Assembly: GCA_947034885.2 (NCBI GenBank)
Contig: OX344749.2
Span: 52,481,682-52,545,681 of the forward strand
DNA: 64,000 nt
From: Thuidium tamariscinum
Lineage: Eukaryota > Streptophyta > Bryopsida > Hypnales > Thuidiaceae
Direction: 5' to 3'
Shown here: positions 11,601 to 23,350 of the stretch, piece after piece
How the letters are laid out: each line of letters starts with the position of its first letter
Numbering within the stretch: position 1 is the first letter of the stretch
The notes under the pieces: generated by a model
Database searches by the model: none
What the model saw: only the letters and a program-made list of their open reading frames with translations
Told to the model about the DNA's origin: nothing
Translations under genes and position numbers: made by a program

Positions 11601-14231
11601 CTCTCATCCCAAGGAGCTAACTATGTCGAACATTTGTTTACTAAACAACTACTCCAATTCTAAAAGAACTATGCTGATTAAATGCTACGATCCATTTTTG
11701 AATGAAGTGGGGTCCAATTAAAACATTTTCTGGTTCTTTCTTTTGATCAGGCTTCGAAAAAGGAAAGGAACATAAGGCCATTTAGTCTACAAATTACCTG
11801 ATGGTATTCCGTCTGCTTCGTCCCTCCTTCACTCTGCACCGAACAATACAAGGAAGTCATTATCAGCCCCAGTCCAATATATAACAAGACCAAATGGTAT
11901 AGATACTACAATTAATTTGTAGCCTCCCAATTGCGACAGTGCAACAAATTTTATTTTCAAAATACTTCTGACATTTCACATATGACATACTATAAGAATT
12001 GAACGAAGCTTCTTTTTTTCGAAGTTGTTTCAGTAACACGATGCAACTCGGAGTTCTTTGGCTGCGGCTCTGTAGTACATTTCCAGTCGTCTGTGGTGGA
12101 CACATTAGTTTGGTAATCCAAAAACCCGGCGGTGGTCACATAGTGGACACAAATGGACCTGACCAATTACAACTGCAAGACCAGGTTCTTAACGTATGAA
12201 TTCCAATTCAAAACCCATTCGGACTACAGGAGTATAGACTATGAACTCAGTGGCGGCAGGTGGTTATTCATTTGTTTCTTATTATTCAATCATCTTCATT
12301 TTCCCTAAAGAACAGAACCGCCGTCCAAAACTCAGATTAGGGTACAGTGGCACTACCTCTATATTGACTACACTGACTCTCTAAGCAGTGTATACACAGG
12401 TGCAACAAGTTTTACATACCAACGGTACATCCCTCTAAAGATATTCCCGTAAGCCAGTGTGGTACGTCTCTTAGAATTCACACTAAAATCTCAGAGTAGG
12501 AAGTGTTCAGAAACGGTGTGCAGTTCAATGCATGTGTCCGCTTTGAACTACATAACAGTCAGTACCTGATTTGATTCGTATAGTCTCAGAGTTGCTGCCC
12601 TTGTCCTCGAATGACGTGAATAGCCTGAAGCCCTCCTCTCCTTGTAGAAGCAGTCAGAAATCGATGAATCTAACTTTAGCAAATTCGTAGCCAAACTTCA
12701 TGACAGGTGTATGCAACCAACTTCATCGCAGCGTCGGTTCATTTAGTCACCTTCTTCACTCGAAACTGCTTAGTACAAGGTATGCCACACCTTGCAGCTA
12801 CCGTACCTTAAGGAAGTTCTCAATTTTTACCTGATCTAATTCCTAACATGCACCTTTGACATGCTGTTCAGACAAACCTTCTAGGCAAACCATCGACCGT
12901 ATTAACCCATTTTGAATTCAGCTTAAAATGGACACGTTTTCAGAGTCCAACGTTCACAAAACCTAATTGACAACGGAAAGGAAGTTCACATACTCACCTT
13001 ATTCACTTGCCTTTCATAACCAGCTTGACGCCTGACCCCCGAAAATAGCGTGGCGATCACGCTACTTGTATCCGACTATGAGAGGTACTCACTAGAGTTT
13101 GGGGATACCTCGGTGCTGGGCCGCCAAGACTCGTCAGAGTCAGAGAATGAACTGCTCTCGTTTTCTTCTATGTCTCTGTCAGGCACCACTTCGGTCTTGT
13201 TCCTTGCTTCCAATCCAAATAATTTGCTAACTCGTGCGTTGTTGGACTTTTTTTGAACTGCAGCGTCTTGTAAGTGAACACCTTCACCCGAACTCTTTGC
13301 GGCAGATACAATATGAGGTACTACGAAACTGATGTCTGTTCTTGGAGGCGGAAGAATACTAGCTGCTCGCTTCTCGGTGGGCTGCGCTGCTGCGCTGGAA
13401 CTTGGTTTATTGTGGTTCCTCTCAGACTGGACTGCGGGGGCGATCACCACTGACGGTGCCGGTACGTTTTCATCCGCTACAGTAGGTACGCTTTTCCTCA
13501 TGTCACGCAGGACACCCGCCTCAGTAACTGGATTAACTCCATCGCCGTCACAGCCACTGCGAGACAGAAGAACAACAGAGGAAATGTAACCTAATGTTTA
13601 GTCTTAATTTTTTTTCTATCGAAGCCTAATTCTGTACAAACCTACTGCTTTACAGAGCGACCACTTGTGTCTATTTTTGATCACAAAGTAAAAACTTGAG
13701 TAGCGACTACAATCCACGCTAACATATTACTGACTAAGTTCCACATTCATCCGTGGAGCGTGCATGAAATTGTGAGGAACTGTGATTTCTCGAGTTCCGT
13801 GCCTTCATAGTCGGCCGTCCTATACTAACGGCTTTCCAATGTCAAACGATGCGCAGCGAAGTTTGTGATTCCAGTTATAGACTACAGCGTTTCCTTTGCT
13901 GTCACAGCATTTATGTTCAGTTAGCAAAAGCATTTGCTAATCCGTCCTCACATAGATGGTGGTCACTCATGCCATGTGAAATTCTGCCCAAATATAGGAT
14001 CGTCGCCGCAATAAGGAAATCACTTTCTCAGGCGGCGTACAACTGGTGTAGTCTTTTGCATGCTGAGCTTCAACAATAGTCGAGGAGGACGCCTTTCTTG
14101 CTGACAAATACGCGACATGGTCGGCAGTTCACATTTTGAGCTCACCTGCTACGCGGAGGGCCCAACTTCTCTGAAATTCTTTCGACCATGCTGTGTAACA
14201 CGTCCCAATTCTCCTGGCACTCTTTAGACAT
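8660..14231 (-). pseudogene. CACTA second protein, Transposase_24-like, broken
   Basis: Multi-exon gene read leftwards. Supported exons: 14,231-14,146 (start MSKECQENWDVLHSMVERIS), 13,556-13,093, probably 12,640-12,566, 11,266-11,183, from 11,004 to about 10,543, about 10,360-10,072, and 9,895-8,660. The first two exons join in phase, as do 11,266-11,183 and 11,004; at least one small exon between 12.5 and 11.3 kb is unresolved. The middle is Arg/Ser/Asp-rich and low complexity. The last exon has the family's hallmark: a basic KYTNACR segment, then RTGPRGQEGIREEL, then ELGREPDPDELEYEMRRKK. A possible coiled coil (MEIQLEQLQEALKKAK) follows. Two in-frame TGA stops in the last exon, at about 9,488 and 9,146, both fit CGA to TGA. 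By analogy with En/Spm TnpA it would bind subterminal DNA; that role is inferred. Confidence 0.7.
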
Positions 14232-14910
14232 TGCAGTTGACTTGCTTTACTCTTGCGGCACCGGCGCGGCCTATCTTACTCTCAATTCCAGCATGCACCG
14301 TTCTGCTCCAGGCTGGGGTATGCAATAGTGTCGTCTTCGTTTGTGGAAGATCAGAGCGAAGTTGTCTTTCGGTGCAGGAGCTTCTGGGGGGAGACGGCGT
14401 TCATCATTACGGACGCAACATTCTTCGTGGGTGAGTCTTCATGATTGACCTGATTGTTTGTGTTAAGAAATGGTTTCATTCCCAGTAACTGCATGCATTG
14501 TCTTAGCAGTCAGTCGGACTGCATTTAAGTTGCAGACTTCTGAAATACTGTGAGATTACGTTTAGGATCTCCAGAAAAACGTTTTCCAAAAGAGATTGAG
14601 GTCATTATTAAAGATTTTATGGACTGATAACATAGATTGAAGACTAGGACGCTGTATTATGAGTCCATAAAATACTCTCTCCAATCGAACACTTCCTTTC
14701 AACGCTGAATTTCCAAACGTACTCATTTCTCAGTTGTCGCTGAAAAGCCTGAATCCTTGGAGATAAACCAAGTTGGAAGTTCCCATAGAGTAAGGGGACG
14801 TTTTCTAGTAAAGGTCATGGGTTCAGGGACACTATCCTCCCTGTGAAGTTAGCTGACAGGTGCGTGCAATATTAAGTTGTTTAGTGGGGGCTAATGATCA
14901 GATTCATTTC
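14232..14910. promoter_or_regulatory. Putative bidirectional promoter of the CACTA genes
   Basis: This is the gap between the start codon of the leftward gene (ATG at 14,231-14,229) and the first rightward ORF. Two divergent genes in one element must be driven from here. A coding-like plus-strand segment inside it (about 14,310-14,432, reading SSFVEDQSEVVFRC and ending at a TTCGTG/GGTGAG donor) may be an additional 5' exon of the rightward unit. No TATA box was assigned. Confidence 0.4.
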
Positions 14911-15249
14911 ATGGAGCAGCACGGAGGACATGAAGTCCAAGGGACATGTATATTGTCTACAGAAGCCGTACCCGCGAGTATCACAGCAGAACCTCATCTA
15001 GGAAAACGTGAAGAACCTGGTCTTGCAGTTGTAATTTTAAAGAAAAAACGATGTCGCATAATTAAACCCCGGGTGGACCCTTTCATAGAGTTACTGGACA
15101 GGCTACTAGAGCAGCAGAGGGCAAAGCATGAGTGCCATGACTCTGCTGTTGAGCAGGCCGTGAGGAAGTTCGGAGATCCTGTAGACTCTGCGCCAAAGAA
15201 GATGATCTCGTACTCTGAATTCATGCGTTTGGTCTCCAAGAAGACCTAG
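14911..15249 (+). CDS. Short ORF inside the CACTA element, unknown function
   Basis: A 112-codon ORF starting at ATG 14,911 and ending in TAG at 15,247-15,249. It lies upstream of the TNP2 exons and on the same strand. The C-terminal half looks like real protein: a basic KKKRCRIIKPR stretch, then a predicted amphipathic helix (PFIELLDRLLEQQRAKHE), then AVRKFGDPV. No family was recognised. It may be a separate small protein of the element, or a 5' exon of the transposase gene with a spliced-out stop. It shows no broken frame. Confidence 0.45.
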   Translation: MEQHGGHEVQGTCILSTEAVPASITAEPHLGKREEPGLAVVILKKKRCRIIKPRVDPFIELLDRLLEQQRAKHECHDSAVEQAVRKFGDPVDSAPKKMISYSEFMRLVSKKT

Positions 15250-15835
15250 TAATGAGTACCGTGGAAGTAGTTTGTACAGTGGACGATGGAGTCCACAAAT
15301 ACCTCTGCAGGAGAGATATCAATCATGGTAGAACTTAAATGAATGAGAACAGGTCCACTTGGACCATGGTTTTCGGAGGTGCTCGTTGTAGGAGCACTTT
15401 GTCAGTAATGCAAATGGTACGCTCCGTTTGGAGCATGCTTTGACAAGAGTACTGAGATATACAATTCCATGTGGTATCACTAAGCTGATTTTCAATTAGG
15501 AGGATGTGATGCCATGTATTTCAATGCCTAACACTCGGACCTGAATGTTCCAGTTGACAATGTCTGGTCGTCCATTACTGTTCTGTTTTTTTGTGGATCC
15601 AAGTCTCCGTGTCCAGTTTCTGTGATTTACGAAATTGTTTTGTCTCCATTGAACAGGGAAGACGTTAATGGCGTCTACCTCCCTATATAACCCTGTTTCA
15701 CTCTACAAGAATGTCTACTGTTCACTGTTTTGACTTCTTTAGAAATGAACTGACACTGCAAACTTAGTTCATAAACTACAGGTGGCATATATGTTGTGCA
15801 CGCACTTACCTCATTCTTCTTGTCTGTGCAGCAAC

Positions 15836-18800
15836 ATGCGTCCACGACGCCTTAGTTCGGCCTACCACATCGAGAGAGCCATTGCTTTGAGGCTCGGGTT
15901 TCCACGATATCCATGTGCTTGTTCTCAGTGTCACGGAGGCAGGACAAGAAGCACCAGTCAAGTAGCAAAGCACCATCGGCAGTATGGAAGAGATCCATAC
16001 CTACCGTATCCGGTATTGGTGAGTTTTTTTTTTCCTGAAACTCCAGAGTTGGCAAGAAGTTTTTCTTAGCTCAATCGGGCGTTGGATGTATGAAATGATA
16101 GTGTCATCACCGTGAAGGCCCTAACTGTTTTAGTCCTTCTTGTCTACCGTGTCCGTGTCTATTTTTCTGGTTGACGACAGAATTTGCTGAGTTTGGCATC
16201 CATTTTGGCAATCCCATGGGAAGGTCATACATGTAGTCATGAATTCTGTCTACTGGCATGTTGCCCGTTTTTGAAAAAACCATATTGCACTCGCTCATTA
16301 AAATTCACTTCAACTGCAGAGGAAAACTTGTTAATTAATACGGAAGGGTGCGGGGTAATATTGCAAACAAAAAATCAGAAGTGGTAGCTTATTCCACAAA
16401 ATCTAATACAACAATAATTAAACTGAAATGTGAATGTGAATCGGAGACCCAGATCCCTTATTTTATTGTACGTATTGTGGTATTGCACATATTGGTTTCA
16501 GTGGGTACTTTCAGAGCCGAAGCTTGGGGTGGACATTGACATGCCTTTAATGTCTTGTACAGACGGTGGACGGGCGGAACATAAGGGGCCCGATCGAAGA
16601 GCCAGAAGCAGGCGAAGAAGAATATGCACGGAGAAGAGACAACGAAGACGTTCCTCGTTACGTCTGGCCGCAAAGAACTGAAGTCGAAGTGGAGCAAATG
16701 GTACAAGATGCATACGCAAGGACAGATGCGATTCATGCAGAAACGTTTGAAGACCCTGGGGAACCTGCCGACGAAGCAAATGCTGCCTCAAATGGTAATT
16801 ATGAACAAAGCGTAGCTGACTTTGAGAACTTGATAGCTGAATCCACCCAGAACGTTTACGAAGGATGTGGGATAAACCGTTTACAAGCGTCCATTGTGTT
16901 GTTGAACATGGTGAATGTATTTGGAGTGCCTTACACCTTTTTGGATGAGCTGTTGCGGTTTCTGGCTGCGGATTTGCTTCCACAATCGAACTGCTTACCG
17001 CGCACAACTTACGAGATGAAGTCAATACTCATGAAGATGGGATTGGAGCACAAGACGATTCATTGCTACTCCTCTGGCCACATGTTATATGAAGGCCCAA
17101 AGAATGAGGATAAGTTGCAGTGTCCTTTGTGTGGAGAAGAACGGTACGTGTCATGCTCTACAACAATCCCCCCAAAAGTACTGAGGTATTTTCCAATAAT
17201 TCCTCGCTTGCAACGTCTTTTTCAGTGCCCGGAGGTCGCTAATCTTTTGAAGTGGCATGCTGCCAACAAGTCACCGGATGGGTACATGCGCTCGGTAGTG
17301 GATAGTCAGCAGTGGGCAGCTGTTGACGAAATAGATCCAACATTCAAGGAGGAGGATCGGAATCTATACATGGGGATGGTAGCGGATGGTGTAAATCCGT
17401 TTAAGAACCAGAGCACAAAGTATTCCATGTGGCCTGTTCTTCTGGTAATGTACAACCTCCCTCTCTGGCTTGTGTCAAAGAAGTTTTTTTATCTCATTGA
17501 CTCTTTTAATTCCTGGAGAGAAAGCTCCGAATGGTGAAGCATTCGATGTCTTCATCACTCCGTTGGTTCGGGATTTGCTCGTTCTGTGGCGAGGAATACA
17601 AACTCTTGACGCTTCCGGATAAGAAGGGAGGAGGCTTTTTCTTTTGAGGGCCATTCTTCTGTAGACCATAAATGACTTCCCAGCGTACGGGCTAATTTCA
17701 GGACAGCAAACAAAGGGTTACAGAGGCTATCCGGTGTGTGTAACAGAAACTTGCGCACTTCACTCGAATGTGTTGAAGAAAATGATTTATTTAGGCCACA
17801 GGAGGTGGCTAAATCCGGAGCACAGGTTTCGTAGGGCAAGAGTGGCCTTCGATGGGAATTCTGAGATGCGTGCACCTCCACGCCGACCATCTGGCCAAGA
17901 CATTCTGGAAATGGGTGAAGCACGGGCAGCGTACACAGAAAGCGGAGGTCGGTAGGATGGAGAAGATGATCTAGTCAAAGAGCATGGGGTCAAGAGGGTT
18001 AGCGCATTATTTCAACTCCCGTACTGGGCGGTAAGCTACAGAAAGCCTAATTGTTAATGTTGTTAGAGAAAGTCGTTTTTTGGGAAGTTCTACTTTGATG
18101 TAGTAGGTTATGAAGTGAGCTTCTCGTTTCTTAAAATGGAAGTGGTACAGTAGTCCGACTGGGTTTTGGAAAAAAGTAGTTTCCGATTGAGAAAAAATAG
18201 GTTGTGTTGAAAGTGATGTATGGTGGTGGTGAACAGAGAAAAAGATAACGAATATCAATGAGGAACAAGTGAGAAGTTAGTTGCTTCGGAAGACAGTAAT
18301 CAATCGTTAATTCAGTGTACATCGAAGTGTCTAATTCGTCATGCTGTAGTCATGATTGATTTGCGTTTTCCTAGTTCATTTGCATGTGTCGATTGAGCAC
18401 ACACCTGAAGTGGACAAGATGGATTGCGGTGATTCTTTTGATTTCAATCACGCATGAACAGGTTACCTGAAGGAAGAGGTTTGTCCCTTGGTTCAAAATC
18501 CCAACTCCCGTTTTATCTTATTCTGAAACCTAGTGTGGATGTTGTGCAGGATCTTTTGGTGCGGCACCTGTTGGATGTAATGCACTGTGAAAAAAATGTT
18601 TGCAAAAACATTTTGAAGACGTTAATGGGTGAGAAGGATTCAGCTGCAGTGCGTTTGGATATGCAGCAGATGGGAATCCGTCCTCAACTATGGCTGGAAC
18701 AAGGACACCCAAACCAACATCGAGTGTGGTTGCCCGATGCACCGTATGTTCTTTCTGCAGTGGACCGAAGAGAATTCATGGAGATACTGCGATCCATTAA

Positions 18801-20960
18801 GACACCATCACGCTATGTCTCCACACTTCATGCCAGAATCAACGATGGTAAGTTACGGGGTCTCAAATCTCACGACTACCACGTACTCATGCAGCAGATA
18901 ATGCCTGTGTGCTTACGAAACATTGGCGACGCTCGAGTAGTTGGCGCTGTAATGAGAGTCAGTAGGATTTTCCAACGTCTTTGTGCCAAGGTTGTTGACC
19001 CTACAAGTCAGCAGCAGTTGATGGAAGATGTTGCAGAGACGTTGTCTACTTTGGAGCGTGAATTTCCACCTGCTTTTTTTGATAGCATGGTCCACCTTAC
19101 AGTCCACCTTGTGGAAGAGTTATTTATCTGTGGGCCTGTGCACACACGGTGGATGTATCCTTACGAAAGGTACTTCAAAGGCCTTAAAGGATTCGTGCGT
19201 AATTTGGCGAAGCCAGAGGGAAGTATTGCGCAGGGGTATCACATGGAGGAGGCTCTGGGCTTTGTAACAGAGTACATGTCTGAGTACAGTCCCACAAGCA
19301 GACGTGTGTGGGACAGCAAAGAAGACCCGTCTATGTCAGATGAGATTGTCGAAGGAAAAGGGCGACTGCGGAAACTGTCCGATCAATTGAGGAAGTGGGT
19401 GCACTTGTTTGTACTCGACAACGCCATTGCTTTGGATGCTTATCGGCAGTAAGTGTCACCCTGAACCCTAGAGTAGTGGAGTTAGAAAAAGAACTCCGTT
19501 GTCATCAAAGTCATGGATTTTTAATGTGGCATGTGAATAGAAAGCGTATCTTGCAGCATGTCTGAAGTTGCACTTGACAAAGGTAGTACGGGATTGTTGT
19601 GATGTGAGGGGACTGTGAGGCTTAGGATGCAGTTGCTTGTTTGGATAGTCATGTCGGGAAATAGGTTACATTCATTTTCCAGGAGTCGTGGGTCAGGTTT
19701 AGAACATCTTTCCAAAATTTTTATGCTTAGAAATGGTCCATTACTTCAGTGTTTCACAGACTTTGCATTTCCGCATTCCCATGTTTATATGCACCGTGAG
19801 TAGTTAGTCTAACATAAAGTGTCTCATGCCAGAAGAAGGAAGTCTCTAATCTGAAATGAAGCAGAAGGTTTGGCTTTCATGAAATGTTTGCTTTAATGAA
19901 GTTCAGGGGAAGTGGGGGGGGTTGCTGTTGGGGCGTCGGGTAGAGTACGTGAAGCACCGAACGGCTGTCAACGAAGTGCCTCCAAATAATTTCAGCCTAG
20001 GTGAACTATCATTGTGTCTTGCATGGGAGGAATATTTACTATGGGTTCTGAAATTTTTCTTTGCATGACAGAGAGCATGAGGAGTATGAAGCACAACTGA
20101 CAACGGAGCGAAGGGTCTTCAGGAGCAGAAATCCAGGAAGACGAGGACGTCCAGCGATTCCTTTCCCTCCCGAACTGCCGGAGCCGAAGCCATTTAATGA
20201 GTGGTTGGAGGAGATCGTGTCGAACAGGGTGAGCGTGAACGAAGATTCAGTGGAAGCAGATGTTGTATGTCTATCGAAGCCCCCATCTGAGTTGGCTACA
20301 AAGTACCATAGCATGTGGGCATTCGGTAATCATTTACGAGTAGCGAGCGCCGAGACTCACTTGACAACATGTGACTCAGGTGTGGCAGCCATTTTCCGAC
20401 GTCTATGCAGAGCAGATCCAAGAGACAGGAACCCGGTGTTAGCTGATGTGGAATATGTTGGGCAGGTACACGAAATCATAGAGTTGAATTATGGTGGATT
20501 ATGCGTCATCGTCCTCCTGTGTAGCTGGATAAAAGCCAACTACAGAGGAAACACTGCTACAATGAAGAAAGACAAATGGGGGTTCAATCTGGTGAATTTT
20601 GCACATCCTTTGCCATTTGGCCCGGAATCTTTTGCCTTTCCTATGCATGTGGAACAAGTATTTTTTGCAGACGCAAGAGAGGACATTGGGTGGAAAGTGG
20701 TTTTGCGCAAAGAAGTGAGAAGTCGGCGTGTGCATGGGAACTTGGGTGCATTTCAAGACGGTGGGATGTTTTCTATGGGATAAGATTCAGAGCACGAGGG
20801 GTTACGTGTTCCTGAAGAAATTTCGGATGAAAACCGCGCACCATTGCCCACGGGTAGGGCAATCCGACATGAAGATGCGTTTGCTCCATGGTTGGATGAA
20901 GGCGTTGCTGCCGACCAGGATCTTGGCGAGTCCGGGACGTCTTCAGATGACGAGGTCTGA
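15836..20960 (+). pseudogene. CACTA transposase TNP2 (Transpos_assoc, TNP2, DUF4218, DUF4216)
   Basis: Four exons in consistent phase: 15,836-16,018, 16,563-18,030, 18,550-19,448 and 20,072-20,960, about 1,150 codons, the usual TNP2 length. Exon 1 gives the transposase-associated domain (PCACSQCHGGRTR). Exon 2 gives TNP2 (LQCPLCGEERY, KVLRYFPIIPRLQRLF, YSMWPVLLVMYNLP, GHRRWLNPEHRFRR, FDGN). Exon 3 completes it (LLDVMHCEKNV) and gives DUF4218 (SHDYHVLMQQIMPV, VHTRWMYPYERYFKGLKG). Exon 4 gives DUF4216 (IIELNYGG, WGFNLVNFAHPL) and an acidic tail. Damage: a one-base frameshift in the T7 run at 17,484-17,490, then TAA at 17,620, TAG at 17,662 (in the conserved LLWTINDFPAYG, so TGG to TAG), TAG at 17,953, and TAA at 20,781 before the tail. 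The real end is TGA at 20,958-20,960. Several stops fit C-to-T or G-to-A decay. Confidence 0.88.
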
Positions 20961-22127
20961 TGGCATTGCGGACTACATTTCGTAGGAAGAATGAAGTGTG
21001 TGAGTTGGTTTTTAAAAATCGTCCTTCCTTATCATGGAGAAGGAGATCTGTTTTTTTGTAGACGTCGGTGTTCAGTAGGCGACCTAACCCCCCTGAGCCG
21101 AAGTGTCATCCGTTTTCTTGTTTTTTAGCCTTTTTTTTTAATGTCCCAGATCCATACAGTGTTGTCGATTTCATTCCTTGTGTGTCTGACAGGTTTGTGT
21201 GAAGCCACTGTAGAGAGAAGCCCCCAAGCTTCAGTCTTTTACTAGTGTGGTGTCAAAATAATGAACCACAGCGATAATTATTGTCGCATGGTATGAATGT
21301 GTGAGGAATAGCGTCTTCAAGGTTTGAAGTCGGCCATCGTTGTGTGACGCTTGGTTCAGGCAGTAGAAGTGAGTGTCTGTCGTGTCTAATATGGCAGAGG
21401 AAGTAGGTAGTCTCCTTGTTGATCAGAGCAATGAAATTATAAATTAGTGCTGTACTTTATTTCCATTTGGCATTGTACATTTCCTACAGCTTGCTTTCAC
21501 TCCGAATTTCCAAGAAGATGGAGCTTTTGTTGTTGTAGGTTGTGAATTGCATTTGTCAGAGCCGTCTTAGTTAGTGAGAGGATTATGTATGTTTGGTATA
21601 TTTGGGGTTGTTTCCTGTGCCAAAATTTTACAGCAGTGAAGGCAGCGGTGAAGTTACCCAAAACCTACTAATAAAATTAAAAGTGATTTAAATGGCAGTA
21701 AATGTAAAAGCCGTGAGGGTAAGTACTGAAACAGGTAATGTTTTTTGTTGTCTCAAAAAAGGTTGCCCAAAACAGTGTAACCACAAGTTTAAAAAAAGGT
21801 GGGTGCCATCAGGTGGCCGAGAGGAACAAATCCACAATCTCCAGAAATTTAACCTGAGTACTTTCTTGTGGGGTCACTTAGTGGGTGCTATTATTTAAAA
21901 AGTAGGTCCGAGAGGGAATACCTAACACCACCCGTGAATGTAGTCTACAGTGCACACTGCCAGCTCAGACACGCATCGCGCTTCATTATTAAAAGTAACA
22001 TAGTTTTGCTGTCTATGTTGATTTCTTATAAATGGTAGTACGTATTGCTGTTTTAGCATTGCGAACAACTGAAATCAACAGAAAACAACAGAGTTAATGC
22101 GAAATAGGGCCCCCCTTTCCAGTAGTG
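20961..22127. other. CACTA right non-coding flank
   Basis: No gene. This is the 3' UTR and subterminal region of the CACTA element, ending at the terminus whose minus-strand reading begins CACTACTGG. Words such as GTTGTTTTCTGTTG near the right end resemble CTTCTGTTGCTAACTACAG near the left end (about 6,300), consistent with inverted subterminal repeats. Confidence 0.5.
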
Positions 22128-22130
22128 ATG

Positions 22131-23342
22131 CCTCACAGTCTCACACTCTCAGAGTCTCAGTGTAATGATGTAAACCAAAACTCAGCAATTGGTTGACACA
22201 CCAAGGAGAAAATCTAACGCCAAAGCGAACACACCACAGAGCACACCGTAAGCAACAAAGTAGTAAGCAATGCCACCAAATGCCTATCGACCTCAGGAGT
22301 GCACACGAAAGCGAACCACGAAAGAGTCTCATAGAAGCAAATGACAGCAAAGACTGAAGTGTGATCGCACATCATCGCAGGTGCAAAGCAAAGAGAAGGT
22401 GGGGTTTAAATTTACCCTTAAACCGCGAAACCATACGGCATTGCGGCCGTTGGCAATGAAAGAGCGCCGAGAAGCAACGATGAGCGATCCCAGAACCAGG
22501 CAAGTGAGGCAACGAATGATCTCTCATTCTCAACAGCTCCCTGAGTCCCTACACGTCTGTCACTGTGGAGTCTGCAACTCTGAATTCAAGAAGCCTTGCT
22601 GCCTCCACACAATCACAGGATTCACAGCCACCAATTCATGAATGTAAGTGTTGTAATGTTGCGCTAGTGCGCCTCGCCGCCTCCAAAATTCATAACGTCT
22701 AGACTCCAGACTCCAGACTTGGAACTTCCGCCAAGGCGCCAATCCGCCATGCATGAAAATTTGAACGCAAGAAGGGAATATGCCGTTTTGAACAGCAATG
22801 AGTGGAGATTGCAGAAGTGCAAATTGCTCAAGGCACGGATCTCGAAAACCACAGAAGGCAGGGATGACGGATTGACAACACTACGGCAAGGCTGAGGAAT
22901 GAGGATTAAAGACGCCATAATCGCCATTATGCCAAGTTAACAAGCTGATTAGTTGCAAATCAAAGCCACAGATTGCAGGAGCACTGGAGCAGTGCAGCGC
23001 TCAGCAAGAGAGCTTTGCTCCCTCCCCCCCCCCAAAACCTAGTTCCCTTCCTGCGAAACCGACGGTGTGGATCGCGCCGCGCCTGCTACATCAACGGTGG
23101 AGATCGCGCCGCCCAGCGAAAGATCAGCGGCCCAGATCGCGCCGAGGCTCCCAGCCAATTAGAAGAGAGCACGTACTCGCGACCCCGGGCACGGATGAAT
23201 GTGAGCTTTGGCGAACGGACAGAGAATTCAGCGTAGATTTTGGCTCAAATGTGCAATTCAAAAGAAATTTCATTATGTACATTTCGCTCTCCAAAAAAAA
23301 AGGTAGATTTGGGGCGCAAATTAGCCTGTTTTGGGATCGCTG
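22131..23342. other. hAT 5' region, displaced by the CACTA insertion
   Basis: This is the upstream part of the hAT element, read on the minus strand towards 22,131 and originally joined to 6,251. It should hold the hAT promoter and 5' UTR. An in-frame TGA lies upstream of the hAT ATG in the rejoined order, so the start at 6,246 looks right. It contains three imperfect ATCGCGCC units (about 23,066-23,145), possibly subterminal repeats. No ORF here was recognised. Confidence 0.55.
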
Positions 23343-23350
23343 ATCCAGAG

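Larger units (their letters stand above)
6252..22127. mobile_element. CACTA (En/Spm-type) transposon, 15.9 kb
   Basis: The element is flanked by ATG at 6,249-6,251 and 22,128-22,130, a 3-bp target duplication as expected for CACTA. The left end begins CACTACCGGAGAA and the right end, read on the minus strand, begins CACTACTGGAAAG. It carries a TNP2-DUF4218-DUF4216 transposase on the plus strand (15,836-20,960) and a Transposase_24-like gene on the minus strand (14,231-8,660), transcribed divergently from 14.2-14.9 kb. Both are broken by stops. Long non-coding flanks (6.3-8.6 and 21.0-22.1 kb) presumably hold subterminal transposase-binding motifs: CACTT/AAGTG words are frequent on the left side. 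It inserted 5 bp upstream of the hAT transposase start codon. Confidence 0.9.
2215..23342 (-). mobile_element. hAT transposon (about 5.25 kb), split by a CACTA element
   Basis: An exact 8-bp duplication, ATCCAGAG, lies at 2,207-2,214 and 23,343-23,350. The left end begins CAGCGATCCCAGAA and the right end, read on the minus strand, begins CAGCGATCCCAAAA, giving a short TIR of about 14 bp. An 8-bp duplication with a short TIR starting CAG is diagnostic of the hAT superfamily. Inside, the minus strand encodes a BED-type finger plus hAT transposase with a hATC dimerisation end. Subtracting the CACTA element (6,252-22,127) and its 3-bp duplication leaves about 5,249 bp of hAT. Its 5' (promoter) side is now at 22,131-23,342 and its coding side at 2,986-6,246, some 15.9 kb apart. 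The host target lies about 1 kb upstream of a signal-peptide-like ORF at 24,357. Confidence 0.92.

Noticed and set aside
16498-17025. 175-codon minus-strand ORF
   Set aside because: Antisense shadow of the TNP2 exon.
22664-22927. 87-codon minus-strand ORF in the hAT 5' region, possible upstream exon
   Set aside because: No splice signals link it to the ATG at 6,246, and a stop codon lies upstream of that ATG in the rejoined frame.
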